Shown here one piece after another: positions 36,100 to 47,414 of a stretch of 64,000 nt of DNA. The translations under genes were made by a program, and so were the position numbers. The first letter of the stretch is position 1. Every line of letters starts with the position of its first letter. Source of the stretch: Tupaia tana (taxonomy: Eukaryota > Chordata > Mammalia > Scandentia > Tupaiidae); contig JAKSZU010000011.1 in assembly GCA_026018925.1 (NCBI GenBank), forward strand, positions 9,914,485-9,978,484. Direction: 5' to 3'. The notes beneath the pieces are model-generated. The model searched no databases. It worked only from the letters and a program-made list of their open reading frames with translations, and was not told the origin of the DNA.

Positions 36100-36378
36100 T
36101 GGTGTCAGGGTAGTTAAAAGCGCTTGGATCGCACATGGCCAACTATGCAGTCTGAATCCCAGACCCGGCAACTTGAAAAACATGCCAAGCCTGTGTGCGA
36201 GGGTGCCCAAAATCCTGAGAAAAGGACAAAGTGGAGGAAAAGGAATCGTGGCACAACTGTGCCCTGTGCAGTGTGAGAAAGGGTTTTCTCGTTTTCCCTC
36301 TCTGTCTCTTTTCAGCAAAGTACATGCACCCTCTAGCAAAAAAAAAAAAAAAAGGAAGAAAGAAAAAAAAAACACAAA
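36100..36378 (+). mobile_element. Old L-type SINE
   Basis: Head GCTAGCTGGTGTCAGGGTAG, end CACCCTCTAGCAAAAAA. Core replaced by CCTGTGCAGTGTGAG. Confidence 0.72.
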
Positions 36379-36399
36379 CAAAAACCACACCTCGTTATG

Positions 36400-36897
36400 T
36401 GACTGTTTTTCGAGATAGGGTCTTTAAAAGAAGTAATTAATGTAGGGCTGGCCCCATAGTGCAGTGCAGTTGTTAAGTGCTGCCCATTGGGCTCTGGATC
36501 CCACAAAGTCAACCACAGTTCTGATTCCAGCCACAGTGGCTAGAAAAACACACCAGGCAGCACGTTGACTCTCTCTCTCTGCTAGAGCACATGCCCTCTG
36601 GCCATTAAAAAAAAAAATTAATTCAGGTAAAACAAGGTTGGATAGATGGACTCTAATCCAATATGACTAGTGTCCTCATATGGAGTTTAGGATATCGACA
36701 CACAGAGAGGGAAAGCCACGTGAGGAAACAATGAGAAGATGGTCACCTACAAACCAAGAAGAGAGGCCTCAAAGAAATCAACCCGGCCAACCCCTTGGGC
36801 TTCGAGCCTGTTTAACTATGAAAAATCAAACTTCTGCTGTTTAAATCATCCAGTTTATGATATTTTGTAATGGCAGCCCTAGAAACTAATACTGTAC
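36400..36897 (+). mobile_element. MLT1-like (MaLR) LTR, split by a SINE
   Basis: Sense-strand motifs remembered from MLT1 LTRs: GATAGGGTCTTTAAA, CTCTAATCCAATATGACTAG, TGTCCTCATATGGA and TTTGTAATGGCAGCCCTAGA. An old SINE at 36446-36620 sits inside. Confidence 0.7.
36446..36620 (+). mobile_element. Old tRNA-derived SINE in MLT1
   Basis: Head GGGCTGGCCCCATAGTGCAG, AAAAACACACCAGGCAGCA and GCCCTCTGGCCATTAAAAAA. An older subfamily than L or S. Confidence 0.65.
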
Positions 36898-37650
36898 ATG
36901 GTTCCAAAAAATGAATTGCTTAAACAAACTTTAGCCTTTTTAGTAGCTATAATAGTGACCAGCATCATCTTTGGGGAAAGGGGAAGACAACTAAGTATGT
37001 GTCATTAGCCAGCAAATTAACATTTATCAGAAATCCTAGAGGGAATCTCCAAGTAGACCTGCATCTTCTGGCTTTGCCATGTAATGATGTTTGTCTTCCC
37101 ACTGGAGAGGGTGGCAATAACAGACGAAGACGATTCCTAAGAGTCGGGTCAGGGCAATGTGCCCCATCTTGAAAGAGCTGCAAAGAGAGAGCACCATCTG
37201 CAGAGCCCCTGCAATGGAGAACCTTTGCTGAGAAATCCAGCTTGCTTGTTCATTTGGATACATGTCTCAGTGGTTAAATTAAGAATACATTTTCACTTCA
37301 CATTCCAAGTAAAGCAAAAGTAATTTACAACTGGATTTCACCTTAGGACCCCAATTTCAGCCTCTGGGGAAGTAATAAGTAGGGTCAGACACCTCTATTT
37401 GACTGCAACAGTCACCAGATAGTCCTTATAAAGCTTCAGTAGTTGGCTATAGCAAAACTCGCCTCCTGTCCTCCCTCAAGTCTCCAAGGGCTCAGGACTC
37501 AGCCACTCAATGACTGATGTTGCATCCTCAGGCAAAGGGCTGTGAGCTGTGCAGGCGTCTGTATAGCATTTGAGCATCTTGTCTAATTGAAAAATGAGAC
37601 TTGAGAGAAGCTTTGACCAGCTTATGCCATCCAAAGAACCAGAGTTTCAG

Positions 37651-37906
37651 GACCAGCAGATGCCATAGTGGTTACATCGCTGGACTCCCACATGGTCGAT
37701 CGTGGTTCAAGTCCTGGACCCAGACACTTAAAATTCACACCAGGTGCATGTGTGTGCATGCCCAAAAATCTGAAAAGGAGAATCGAGAAGGGACTAGAAT
37801 AGCCATCTTCCCTGGGGGGGGGGGGGGGGGTTATTTCTCAATTTCTGTCACTCTGTCTCTGTCTCTTTGGCAAGCACACATGCCCTATAGCGAAAATCTC
37901 TCTTAA
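37651..37906 (+). mobile_element. L-type SINE with G17 core
   Basis: Perfect AGAACCAGAGTTTCA on both sides. The core has become CCCT followed by G17 (37814-37830). Confidence 0.9.
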
Positions 37907-38214
37907 GAGAACCAGAGTTTCATCTGGTTCAGATAAAAAGAGTGTTGTTAACTTTCACTATTTGTAATCATCCATGTGGGTACAGATTTACAGGCCAATG
38001 TTTATCATCACATCATTTCAGTAAAGGAATATAAACATCTCACTCTACGTCACTCTCACCAAGTGAAAAGTAATACTGATAGAATTAGCCATGGTTGGTC
38101 AGACACAAACATAGTGCAGAGGATATGGCTCTGTTCTTCCTGAACAACTCCCACTATCTGTCCTTATATTCTCTATTCTGTTGCTCTGCCCTCACTTTCA
38201 AAAACCAAAAACCA

Positions 38215-38366
38215 GGGGGCCGGAGTGTGGTATGGTGATTGAGGCACTGGACTTGCACATGACTAACCGCATTTTGAGTCTTGAACCCGGTAGCTTGCTT
38301 TCTCACTTTCCCTTTCTCTTTGTCTCTTGCTAATAAAATTATAATAATAATAATAATAATAAATAA
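38215..38366 (+). mobile_element. S-type SINE
   Basis: Head GGGGCCGGAGTGTGGTATGG, with an (AAT)n tail at 38336-38362. Confidence 0.83.
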
Positions 38367-38754
38367 TTCAAAAAACCCAAAATGAGAAAAAGAGAACAAA
38401 GGGTGCTTCTGCGGGGTGTTGGAAGTTAACTGGGGAGGGGTAGCAGGGAGCTTTCTGGGATAGTGGTCAGGTTCTGTACCTTGAGAGGGGTTTGAGTTGC
38501 ACAAGTGTAAGCCCCTGTGAAAACACAGCATATGTGTGCTTAAAATTTATGCGTTTCATTGTATATACATTTTACACCAAAAGGAAAACTAAAAACAAGT
38601 ACCAAACTCTAGCTAATGATATAAATGCAGACGTTCTTAAAGGATGGGTACTGACACCTGCGATTTACTTTAAAAAGTTGGCGAACGGAAAGAAGGATAG
38701 AGGGATGGGACGATGAATATATATTTGCTAAAACAAAAATAGTAAAATGTTGGG

Positions 38755-39031
38755 AACCAGCAGTTAGCGTAATGGCTATGTCGCTGGACTCCCACATAGT
38801 CGACCGTGGTTCGCATCCCAGACCCGGTGGCTTAAAACTCACGCCGGGCGCGTGTGCGTGCATGCCCAAGATCCCGAGAGGAGAATGGAGGAGAAGGGAT
38901 TGCGGCGTGACCATCCCCTCTGGGGGGTGATTTCTCGCTTTCTGTCTCTATGTCTCTCTCTGTTTGTCTGGCGAGCGCACGCACCCTATAGCGAAAACCT
39001 CTCCAAAAAAAAAAAAAAAGAAAAAAAAATA
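38755..39031 (+). mobile_element. L-type SINE, well preserved
   Basis: A box TTAGCGTAATGG intact. B box GGTTCGCATCC. Flanks ATAGTAAAATGTT and ATAATAAAATGTT. Confidence 0.9.
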
Positions 39032-39127
39032 ATAAAATGTTAATAGTAAAATCTTTGTAGTGGGTAAACTAATGTTAACTATATTTTTTCAACAGTATGT
39101 CTAAAATTTTTCACAATAAAATATTGG

Positions 39128-39405
39128 GGGAGGCCAGCCTGCAGTATGGTGGTTAAAGGAGCTGGATCCCATGTGGCTGGCTGCCCGATTGAGTCTCAGA
39201 TCTGGCAACTTGAGAAACATGGCAGGTGCATGTGTGTTTATGCCCATCCTGAAAGGAGGGAGAGATGGAGGAAGATGAATTGTAGCATAGCCATGCCCTA
39301 ATAAGGGGTCCTTTCGCCCTCTGTCTCTATATTTTTCTCTTTCTCTGTCCTTTTGCCTCTCTCTGGCAAACCCACATGCCCTCTAGTAAACAAATAAAAA
39401 TAAGT
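39128..39405 (+). mobile_element. Old L-type SINE
   Basis: Head GGGGAGGCCAGCCTGCAGTA, end CATGCCCTCTAGTAAACA. Older subfamily. Confidence 0.72.
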
Positions 39406-39918
39406 AAATAATAATAAAATAATATGGCTAATAAAAAGCACAATAAACATAAAAAAGAATCACAAAGATTAAAGATATTATTAAATCATGTTGCCCCCCC
39501 CAGAACAAAATTACAAACCAAGTCATATAACAACTAAGTATACATTTGTCCAACTAATTTAATCTAGTTGAGTAGAAGCTGATAAAAGTCAGGATTTATT
39601 GAGACTTCTCATCTGAAAGAAAGCAATCACCTGGGGAAGAGCCAGCAGAGGCCCTCCTGTGCAAGGGCCCCTGTCAGCTTTGGCCTGGGTTTACAGGCCC
39701 CTCTGGTTAGCTCAAGATTGCAGAATCTAGTGACTCTTAGGAGAAGGCATTGTGGGGGTTTTGTCTGTCTATTTGTTTTAGATTAGGTAACAATATCCGG
39801 GTTGAATTTTAAAATATTATTTTGTCTCATTGTGGGGTATTTTTGTAACAGCTTCATCAAGTTACAATTCACATACCACACAGTTCACTGGCTTGACATT
39901 AACAATGCATTGGTTTTG

Positions 39919-40186
39919 GGACCAGCAGTTAGCGTAATGGCTATGCCACTGGACTCCCATGTAGTCGACCGCGGTTCGCGTCCCAGACCTGGTGGCTTAA
40001 AACTCACGCTGGATGCGTGTGCATGCGTGCCCAAGATCCCGAGAGGAGAATGGAGGAGAAGGGATTGCAGCGTGGCCATCCCCCCTGGGGGGTGATTTGT
40101 CGCTTTCTGTCTCTCTGTCTCTGTCTGTATGGCGAGCGCATGCACCCTATAGCAAAAACCTCTCCAAAAAAAAAACAAACAAAAAA
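39919..40186 (+). mobile_element. L-type SINE in L1
   Basis: Flanks AATGCATTGGTTTT and CATGCGTTGGTTTT. Well preserved, core CCCCCCTGGGGGG intact. Confidence 0.9.
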
Positions 40187-40506
40187 CATGCGTTGGTTTT
40201 TAGTATATTCAGTGTTAGGCCCTCATCATCGCAGTCAAATTTAGAACATTTTCAACAGCCCCAAAAAGAAACTCTGTGCCCTTTATAGACACTGCCCATT
40301 GGCTCCCAACCACCCCTACTCCCCTACCCCTAGCTTTAGGCAATCACTCATCTATTTTTTGTCTCCATAATATTCTACACGTTTCCTATTAAATGGAATT
40401 GTACAAAATGTGGCCTTTCGTATCTGACTTTTCTCATTCAGAACAATGTTTTTAAGGCTCATCTATAGCATGTATGCCATCGCATATAAAAGTACTTCGT
40501 TCCTTT

Positions 40507-40758
40507 TTTTTTCTTTTAAGAGATTTTTCCTTTAGAGGGCATGCACTCAACACAGAGGGAGACAGAGAGACAGAAAGTGAGGAATCACCCCCTCCCCAGG
40601 GCTGGCCATGCCACATTTCCTTCTCCATTCTCCTTTCAGGATTTTGGGCACATACACACACATGCCTGGCATGAGTTTCAGGTCACCGGGTCCAGGACTC
40701 AAACCACGATTGACCACATAAGAGGCCAGCACCTTAACCGCTATGCCACCTGCTGGCC
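40507..40758 (-). mobile_element. L-type SINE in L1
   Basis: Flanks AGTACTTCGTTCCTTTT and AGTATTTCATTCCTTTT are duplicated L1 sequence. Confidence 0.88.
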
Positions 40759-41397
40759 TCAGTATTTCATTCCTTTTTATGGCTGGATAATATCACATTG
40801 TACAGCTATACCACATTTTGTTTATCCTTCTGTCCATAGGTGGTCATTTGCCGTTGTTTCCACTTTTTAGCTAAAGATGAATAATGTTGCAATGGACATT
40901 TCTGTACAACATTTTGTTGGACATATGTTTTCAATTCCCTTATTAAGTATGTGCGTAGGCATGCAATTTGTGAGTCTCATGGTAACTATGTTTAACCACT
41001 TGAGGAACTACCATATTCTTTTCAAAGTGGCTGCATCATTTCACATACTCCTTGCCAGCAGAGTATGACAATTTCTCCACATTCTGGCCACCCCTTGTTA
41101 TTGTCTTTTTTATTATAGCTATAATGGACAATATTCTAGATAGCAGGCTTATTTTTTATAAACTAAAAATTAAACATATGGTCCTTTGGGAGGAGCTCTA
41201 TAGTTTTTCTTGTGATTACATATTAGTCACTTCTGACCCAATCAGATCACATTAAATTCAACCAATTGGAGTTTAGGAAAGCCTTGCTTTATTCTAAGTG
41301 GTAGGTACAGGGCTATTGGGTTACTATAACCATCAGATATCAGTAACTAAGCTGTTTTAATAGGTGATGAAGCACTTAGTTAGCAATATAGATTAAC

Positions 41398-41661
41398 TAA
41401 AAAATTATTGCTGGACACAAAAAAAGTATTTCTAGAATGTTGAAAATAATTGAATAACTCAACATGGGATAAATAACAAAATTAAGTTATACACTGTACA
41501 AAAATGTTAATGAACAGGTAAGAAGATGTCACAAAAACAAAAAATATGTATGAATTAGGTTTCACAGAAAAAGTAGAGACACTTATGAAAAATGTAAATA
41601 TCCTACATTAGTCATATGCTGAGAGGCTTGTTAACTCTGAAAACTATACCCACAGAATCTC
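41398..41661 (+). repeat. Left arm of a 265-bp inverted repeat
   Basis: TAAAAAATTATTGCTGGACA through CTATACCCACAGAATCT. It pairs with 42386-42660 in opposite orientation at about 93-95% identity by eye. No known repeat family recognised. Confidence 0.9.
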
Positions 41662-41911
41662 AGGAACACTTCATTTCTTTGTTTGTAGTATGTAAGTGAT
41701 GGAAAAACTTTTAATTACTTCAATCTCTAAAGAGAACACAAACCAGTAAGTAACACAATGCAATAAAGAAAAATGAATAAAAGATGAATATAAATGGCTT
41801 ATAAACTTATGATTCCAAGGCTCATGCATAATTACAATAATACATTAAAATAATAGTGACAGAATATTTTACTTATAACATTGAAAAATATTACACGTTT
41901 TAGGACTTATT

Positions 41912-42079
41912 TATTTATTTAATTCCATTTGTTGTTGTTGTTATTATTATTATTATTTGACCAGAAGGAGACAGACAGAGAAAGGGAAAGCAAGAAAGCA
42001 AGCTGCCAGGTCCAGGACTCAAACCATAGTCAGCCATGTGGGAATCCAGCACCTTTAACCACCACGCCACCTGAGGCCC
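41912..42079 (-). mobile_element. S-type SINE
   Basis: Tail (TTG)n(TTA)n at 41930-41955, then TTTGACCAGAAGGAGAC, head CACGCCACCTGAGGCCC. Inside the inverted-repeat spacer. Confidence 0.85.
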
Positions 42080-42111
42080 AAAAAATTATGAACTATTTTT
42101 TTAAAGAATTA

Positions 42112-42198
42112 TTTTATTTTAACCTTCTTTCTTCCTTTCTTCCTTTCTTCCTTTCTTCCTTTCTTCCTTTCTTTCTTCCTTTCTTCCTTTCTTCCTTC

Positions 42199-42261
<63 letters not shown>

Positions 42262-42385
42262 TTATTTGACCAGAGAGGGACAGAGCAAGAAAAGAGAGAG
42301 AGAGAAAGTAAGCTGCCAGGTCTGGGACTCAAACTGTGGTCAGCCATAGTGGGAGTCCAGTGCCCTTAACTACCACACCACCTGT
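42112..42385 (-). mobile_element. S-type SINE with (CTTT)n/(CTTCC)n tail
   Basis: A tail expanded to about 140 bp of TTCC and TTTC units (42122-42262), then TTTGACCAGAGAGGGAC and head CACCACCTGTGG. It forms the inner boundary of the right inverted-repeat arm. Confidence 0.85.
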
Positions 42386-42660
42386 GGATTCTGCAGGGTA
42401 TAGTTTTCAGGGAACTATTTAGAGTTAACGAGCCTCTCAGCATATGACTAATGTAAGATATTTACATTTTTCATAAGTGTCTCTACTTTTTCTGTGAAAC
42501 CTAATTCATACATATTTTTTGTTTTCGTGACATCTTCTTACCTGTTCATTAACATTTTCGTACAGTGTATAACTTAATTTTGTTATTTACCCCAAGTGTT
42601 CAGTTATTCGATTATTTTCAACATTCTAAAAATTTTTTGTGTCCAGCAATAATTTTTTAT
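42386..42660 (-). repeat. Right arm of a 265-bp inverted repeat
   Basis: Reverse complement of 41398-41661 with a 10-bp extra block (GGAACTATTT at about 42411-42420) and few substitutions. Its inner end abuts the head of a SINE (42385). Confidence 0.9.
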
Positions 42661-42738
42661 TGATGTGGTGGCCCCCTACAACATAAAAGTTTTTGATAGT
42701 CTCTTTTTTCTGTTGATCTGTTAACATAGGAAGTTTTG

Positions 42739-42925
42739 GGGCCAGCAGGTGATGTAGTGGTGGTTAAGGCACTGGACGCAGGTACATGGCCGGCTGTGGT
42801 TTGACTCCTTCACCTGGTGTCTTGCTTTCTCACGTTCTCTCTTTCTCTCTCCCTCTGGCTCTACTGAGCACAGATGCCCTATAGCATATTAAAAAATAAC
42901 GATAAATCAAATTAAATAAATATAT
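42739..42925 (+). mobile_element. S-type-like SINE
   Basis: Head with a duplicated GTGGTGG. End GCCCTATAGCATATTAAAAAA is L-like. Confidence 0.8.
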
Positions 42926-43131
42926 TTTTTTAATATTAAGTATCTCATATATAAGTTCCCTACAGTCGAAAGAAAGGTTGTCTTTAACTCAACTCAACTC
43001 ATTCAAAATCATTCTTTCCCTGACCCCGTCTGGCTTCTTAGATAAAAACTAGCAGATTGTCTCCTATAGCTCACAAAACATAGGCGCATTCTAACACCAA
43101 TTTAGGGTCATAAGACTTTCACATGAAAATG

Positions 43132-43191
43132 TTGTGTTGTTCAAAAAATCATGATGTGCTTTTTCTATGGCTTTCTTTTCTGACAAACCAA
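43132..43191. mobile_element. Family 1 MITE with central deletion
   Basis: About 60 bp with left terminus TTGTGTTGTTC, the AATCATGATG motif, and right terminus TTTTCTGACAAACCAA followed by TA. The middle is shortened. Confidence 0.6.
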
Positions 43192-43286
43192 TACACGGAA
43201 ATTTGGTATAAATAAAGAGTTAAAATTTTTCAAAGAACTAGAATTTTCCCTCTTCCTTTCTCCTTTGTTCACATAGTCCTTTTTTT

Positions 43287-43325
43287 GTTTTGAATTTAGA
43301 GATTTTTGCCTTAGGACACATACGC

Positions 43326-43362
<37 letters not shown>

Positions 43363-43567
43363 GACACAGTGAGAGGGAAAGAGAAATCACCCACCCCCTC
43401 AGGGGGATAGCCACACCACAATCCCTTCTCCTCCATTCTCCTCCTGAGATCTTGAGCAAACATGCACCCCACCCGGCATGGATTTCAAGCCACCAAGTCC
43501 AGGATTCTAACTGAAGTTTGCTACATGGGAGTCTAGCAATGTAACTGCTATGCCATCTACTGGTCCC
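43287..43567 (-). mobile_element. L-type SINE
   Basis: (GA)n at 43330-43357, head TATGCCATCTACTGGTCCCC. Confidence 0.84.
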
Positions 43568-43584
43568 CACTTTGCCTTTTATTT

Positions 43585-43778
43585 AACAATTATTTATTTA
43601 ATTTTATTTATTATTACTATCACTCTTTAATCTGCCACAGGGAATGCACACTCACCAGAGAGAGACAGAGTCAGACACAGGGAAAGCAAAAAAGCAAGCT
43701 GCCAGGTTTGGGACTCAAACCAAGGTCAGCCATGTGAGAGTCCAGAGCTCTACCCACCACACCACCTGCTGATTCCCA
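43585..43778 (-). mobile_element. S-type SINE
   Basis: ATCTGCCACAGGGAATGCAC at the 3' end, head CACCACCTGCTGATTCCC. Confidence 0.8.
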
Positions 43779-43879
43779 TCATGTCTTTTTCATACATCAT
43801 CTCCATCTTCCTCTTTCTTTGTATTAAATATTTTTTTAAACTCAATGTGTCTGCGCTTGTCCCTAAATCAACCTGTAGC

Positions 43880-44011
43880 TTCCATGAGCCCTGGATTATG
43901 GGCATGTGTACACCTGGTATGTGCAAGGAAACCTCCAAACTCAAGCCTAGAACCTTCCCATGTGGGTTGGCCTCGCAGACTGCTGCATTACTGCTACACC
44001 ATCATCTGGTC
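43880..44011 (-). mobile_element. T2-type SINE fragment
   Basis: TCCCATGTGGGTTGGCCTCG and CTACACCATCATCTGGTCCC correspond to the T2 head in antisense. Confidence 0.5.
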
Positions 44012-44026
44012 CCACTTTTTACTTTT

Positions 44027-44281
44027 TTTTTGTTTTTTGAGAGGTTTTTGTTATAGAAGTGTGCGCTCGCCAGAGAGAGACAGAGAGACAGAAAGCAAGA
44101 AATCACCCCCTCCAGAGGGGATGGCCAACACCGCAATCCCTTCTCTTCCATTCTCCTCTTGGGATTTTGGGCACACATGCACACTCGCCCAGCGTGAGTT
44201 TAAGCCACTGGGTCCGGGACTCAAACTACAGTTGACTATGTGGGAGTCCAGTGATATAACCATTAAACTATCTGTTGGTCC
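44027..44281 (-). mobile_element. L-type SINE
   Basis: Flanking ACTTTTTACTTTT copies. Abuts the T2 fragment. Confidence 0.87.
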
Positions 44282-44365
44282 CACTACTTTTTACTTTTTA
44301 TGTGACCCAGTTACTTCTTTCTATGAGTTATTCAAACCTTACAGGAAAAGAAAAGGCCTTTTTCT

Positions 44366-44618
44366 CAGATTTTTGCCATAGGACATGTGCACTTGCCTGA
44401 GAGAGACAAAGAGAGGCACCGAAAGGGAAAGTAAGAAATCACCCCCTGCGGAGGATGGCCATGCTGCAATCCCTTCTCCTCTCCATTCTCCCCACAAGAT
44501 TTTAGGTATGCACACACATGTCTGGCATGTTTTTCAAACTGCTAAGTTTTTAAACCACGGAGTCAGGCATGTGGGATTCAGTACCTTAACCACCATGCCA
44601 TCTGCTACTCTTCCCCAC
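44366..44618 (-). mobile_element. L-type SINE
   Basis: TTTTTGCCATAGGACATGTG at left, head CATGCCATCTGCTACTC. Confidence 0.83.
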
Positions 44619-44732
44619 CCAAAAGAATTTTTTATTTGTCTAAGAAAAAACGACTGATTTTCAAGTTAATATGTAAAAATAAGCCAAAATAGTAAAATAA
44701 AAAATAAAAAATCTGAAAAAAGAAAAATAGAG

Positions 44733-45340
44733 GGGGCTGGTCCTGTAGCTGGATCCCACAAGAGTTGGATCCCACATGGATAACAGCAGGTTGAATTCCA
44801 GTCCCTGTAGTTTACAAAACAGGCTGAGCATGTGTGTGTCCCGACCCGCAGGACAGTCGAACAGTCACCTGGGGGAGGGAGTGAAGAAAGGGGACAAACA
44901 CACAGACACACAGAATGGAGACAAGACAAGGTGCTGATCAAGTCTTCAGTTTATTGAGGAAGAATGGCGAGTTATATACAGGCTGGTGGGCATTGATTGG
45001 TTGCCCAAAATGCAAATAAGGTATGATTCAGAGGGAGCCAATCAGGAGTCTGATATGGCTTTCCGGGACTGTTGTAATTGTTTGCTCAACAAGGAAGTGA
45101 AACCCAAAGGTTTCTAAGATGGTGGATAGCTCTTAAGATGGTAGGTAGCTCACAAAATGGCTTCCGTATGCAGTGCCCTCCACACGTTTGCATTTCTCCA
45201 TCCTGTTGGAGATGAAATTAAGGCTTGAACATCCCCTGTTGTGGGATGCTTTCTCCCTCTCTGTATCTCACTTTGTCTCTCTGTCTCTCTCTCTCTCTGA
45301 CAAATGCATATGCCCTCTGGCCAGGAAAAAAGAGAAATAA
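44733..45340 (+). mobile_element. Old tRNA-derived SINE split by an LTR
   Basis: Head GGGGGCTGGTCCTGTAGCTG, then the LTR at 44837-45184, then CATTTCTCCATCCTGTTGGA, a (CT)n run and ATGCCCTCTGGCCAGGAAAA. Confidence 0.72.
44837..45184 (-). mobile_element. Solo ERV LTR (class II-like)
   Basis: 348 bp with TG...CA ends. On the minus strand it carries a TATATAA promoter box, an AATAAA polyadenylation signal downstream and a T/C-rich 3' part. Flanks TGTGTG and CGTTTG could be a diverged 6-bp duplication, typical of class II (beta-like) ERVs. No internal viral genes are present. Confidence 0.8.
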
Positions 45341-45392
45341 GCCCTGTCAGAAATTAAAATATTTTAAATCAACAATTGTTCAAACTTGGTGG

Positions 45393-45570
45393 GGGGCCAG
45401 CAGGTTGTGTGGTGGTTACGGTTATGGATCCCGCATGGCCAACTGCAGTATGAGTCTTAGACCTGGTGGCTTGTTCTCTCACTCTTCCTCTCTGTCTCTG
45501 TCTCTCTCTGATGCTCTCTGATGAGCGTATGTGCACTATAGCAAATTTAAATCATTATAATAATAAACCA
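45393..45570 (+). mobile_element. S-type-like SINE
   Basis: Head GGGGGGCCAGCAGGTTGTGT, end GTGCACTATAGCAAATTTAAA. Confidence 0.82.
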
Positions 45571-45571
45571 T

Positions 45572-45823
45572 TCTTTTTTTTTTTTTTTTTTTTTTCTATA
45601 GTGTGCATGCACTCACCAGACAGACAGAGACAGAAAGCGAGAAATCACCCTCCAGCGGGGGATGGCCATGTCGCAATCCCTTCTCCTCCGTTCTCCTCTT
45701 GGGATCTTGGGCATGCACGCACAAGTGTCCAGCGTGAGTTTTAAGCCACCGGGTCCGGGACTCAAACCTCGGTCGACTACATGGGAGTCCAGCGACATAG
45801 CCATTATGCTAACTGCTGGTCCC
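45572..45823 (-). mobile_element. L-type SINE
   Basis: Inserted at the tail of the previous SINE. Flanks AATAATAAACCATTCTTT and AATAATAAATAATTCTTT. Confidence 0.9.
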
Positions 45824-46395
45824 AATAATAAATAATTCTTTAAAAAAAACTTTGTGGAATTGGCACCTGAGTATACAGAGCCATAAAACTAATTAGAAAG
45901 ACCAAAAACAGACAAATATTTTTGAAAACATTATTAAAGCTGGGCTCTCTGTCCAAAGGTAGAAATCTGTGAAAAGTAAACTTGAGTCCACACTTCAAAC
46001 CTTAAATCAGATTGAGTTCAAAATGGATCAAAAAAAACTTAAGAAACCTTAAGATCTTCCTCTTGGCAAACAAAGCACATGCCGCCAATTCCCAACTCCT
46101 GGTTTGGGGGTCCGCATCAGCACTGGAGAAGAGAATGGATCTTGGGCAGAATTCTGAGATGGAATGAATGCATTCCTCGCCTAATTCTTGGTAACCAGCT
46201 TCTTCCAAGATGGGGCTCATATTCTGGTCCTTTGGCTGTCTCTTCTGCCCATCTCCCAGGGCAACCCCAAACTCTCTGCAGTGGTCCACTTCAAGATGTT
46301 CTAAAACAGACCATGGCTGCTGGTTAACTTTATTTTCTTTCTGTCCTCCTAACACCACATCATGAATAGGCGACGCTCTGGAAAATAATTATTAA

Positions 46396-46410
46396 GGGGG
46401 GGGGGGGGGG
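46396..46410. repeat. G15 homopolymer
   Basis: G run outside any recognisable SINE. Confidence 0.95.
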
Positions 46411-47071
46411 AAACAACCCTGGCGTCTGGTTAATCCTGATTCTTTTCTCTCTGTGTGCACCCCGATGTTCAGACCCTTTGCACTAATTAGCAGTGACAGA
46501 TGAGTCACCAGTCTGGCTGTCTCTCCAGGGGAAGAAAAAGCCTTGTTTCTCTTAATACGCTGTGAGACCTTCAGGAGCCACCCCATGCTCTGGAAGCTTC
46601 TGTCGGAAGGAGGAAAGTTCAATGTGAAAATCCAAGCGCAGACAGTCTCAACGTGGGTGGGCGGCCAGCCATCCCCAGTGGCAGGCGGCAGGAACAGATG
46701 AGGCTCCCACTGCCCAGTACTGAGGAGATTTTCCGGAGTCTTGGCCATCAAGGTGATGTAGATGTCACAGATTCAGCAAGGACAAAGTGAAGCTGTCCAA
46801 GTCGATAGGGCCGTCAGTGCAGCAAAGGAACAGTGCCCGAAAATGGAGGAAATTATGGGTAGCATGGAGTGTGACCACACATAAAACCGAGGTCAGCTAA
46901 CAAGGGGTCAAGATGAGACGCGTGTGGAGACTAAAAGAGAATTCTGGATGGTGGGAGATTTAAGGGAATATGAGGCTCTTACCTAATCTCTCTAATATTG
47001 TCACCAACATAGAACTCCCTAAACTTGAAAGGGGCCCTGACCAATCAGTGAGATAAAGAATTACCTGTGGG

Positions 47072-47213
47072 ACTGGCAGCTGGCACGGTGGTTAAAGTGC
47101 AGGACTCTCACATGTCTGACTGCGATTCGAGACCCAGATCTGGCGGCTTGTTTTCTCTGGCTCTCTCCCTGGTCAAACTGAAGAACAATAACCATAATAA
47201 ATAACAATTTTAA
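47072..47213 (+). mobile_element. S-type SINE
   Basis: Head GGGACTGGCAGCTGGCACGG, B box GATTCGAGACC, CCTGGTCAAACTGAAG end. Confidence 0.84.
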
Positions 47214-47285
47214 AAATTAATTAGCATCGGAAAGCTGGAGCTCTTTCTCTGGCAGGAATGAGTGCTCTGGTGGATCAACACACTA

Positions 47286-47414
47286 GGGTCTTCAAAAGGG
47301 AGGGTAGGAAATCAAAATAAAGTATGAGTTCATTTTGGTGAATGAAATTCTCCATGCAGAGTTTTTTTTTTAATAATACACATTTTCCACGAACTTTTTG
47401 AAGACAAGCTCTTG
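47286..47414. mobile_element. Family 2 MITE, uninterrupted
   Basis: 129 bp flanked by TA (47284-47285 and 47415-47416). The ends GGGTCTTCAAAAGG and CACGAACTTTTTGAAGAC form inverted repeats, and the middle keeps TTCATTTTGGTG and TCCATGCA. This is the best copy for defining the family. Confidence 0.7.

Larger units (their letters stand above)
39800..41140 (-). mobile_element. L1 3' region (old L1M-type), antisense
   Basis: Reads antisense to well-known L1 3' sequence: CCACACAGTTCACTGGCTTG, TTTTTATGGCTGGATAATAT, CACATTTTGTTTATCCTTCT, AGTGGCTGCATCATTT and TTATTGTCTTTTTTATTATAGC. Two L-type SINEs are inserted. No intact ORF. Confidence 0.8.

Noticed and set aside
39802-41255. Possible coding frames near 39.8-41.2 kb
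   Set aside because: Antisense L1 3' sequence with SINE insertions.
42122-42262. Regularly spaced short repeats resembling an array
   Set aside because: Simple TTCC/TTTC microsatellite with no unique spacers; this is a mammalian genome, not CRISPR.
41929-42369. 146-codon frame rich in Phe/Leu/Ser on the plus strand
   Set aside because: It is the CTTT/CTTCC microsatellite plus antisense S-type SINE sequence.
46002-46751. Two adjacent minus-strand frames of about 118 codons in non-SINE intergenic sequence
   Set aside because: No recognisable domain, no splice or promoter signals, and the first lacks an ATG start. Probably an old unidentified repeat or chance.
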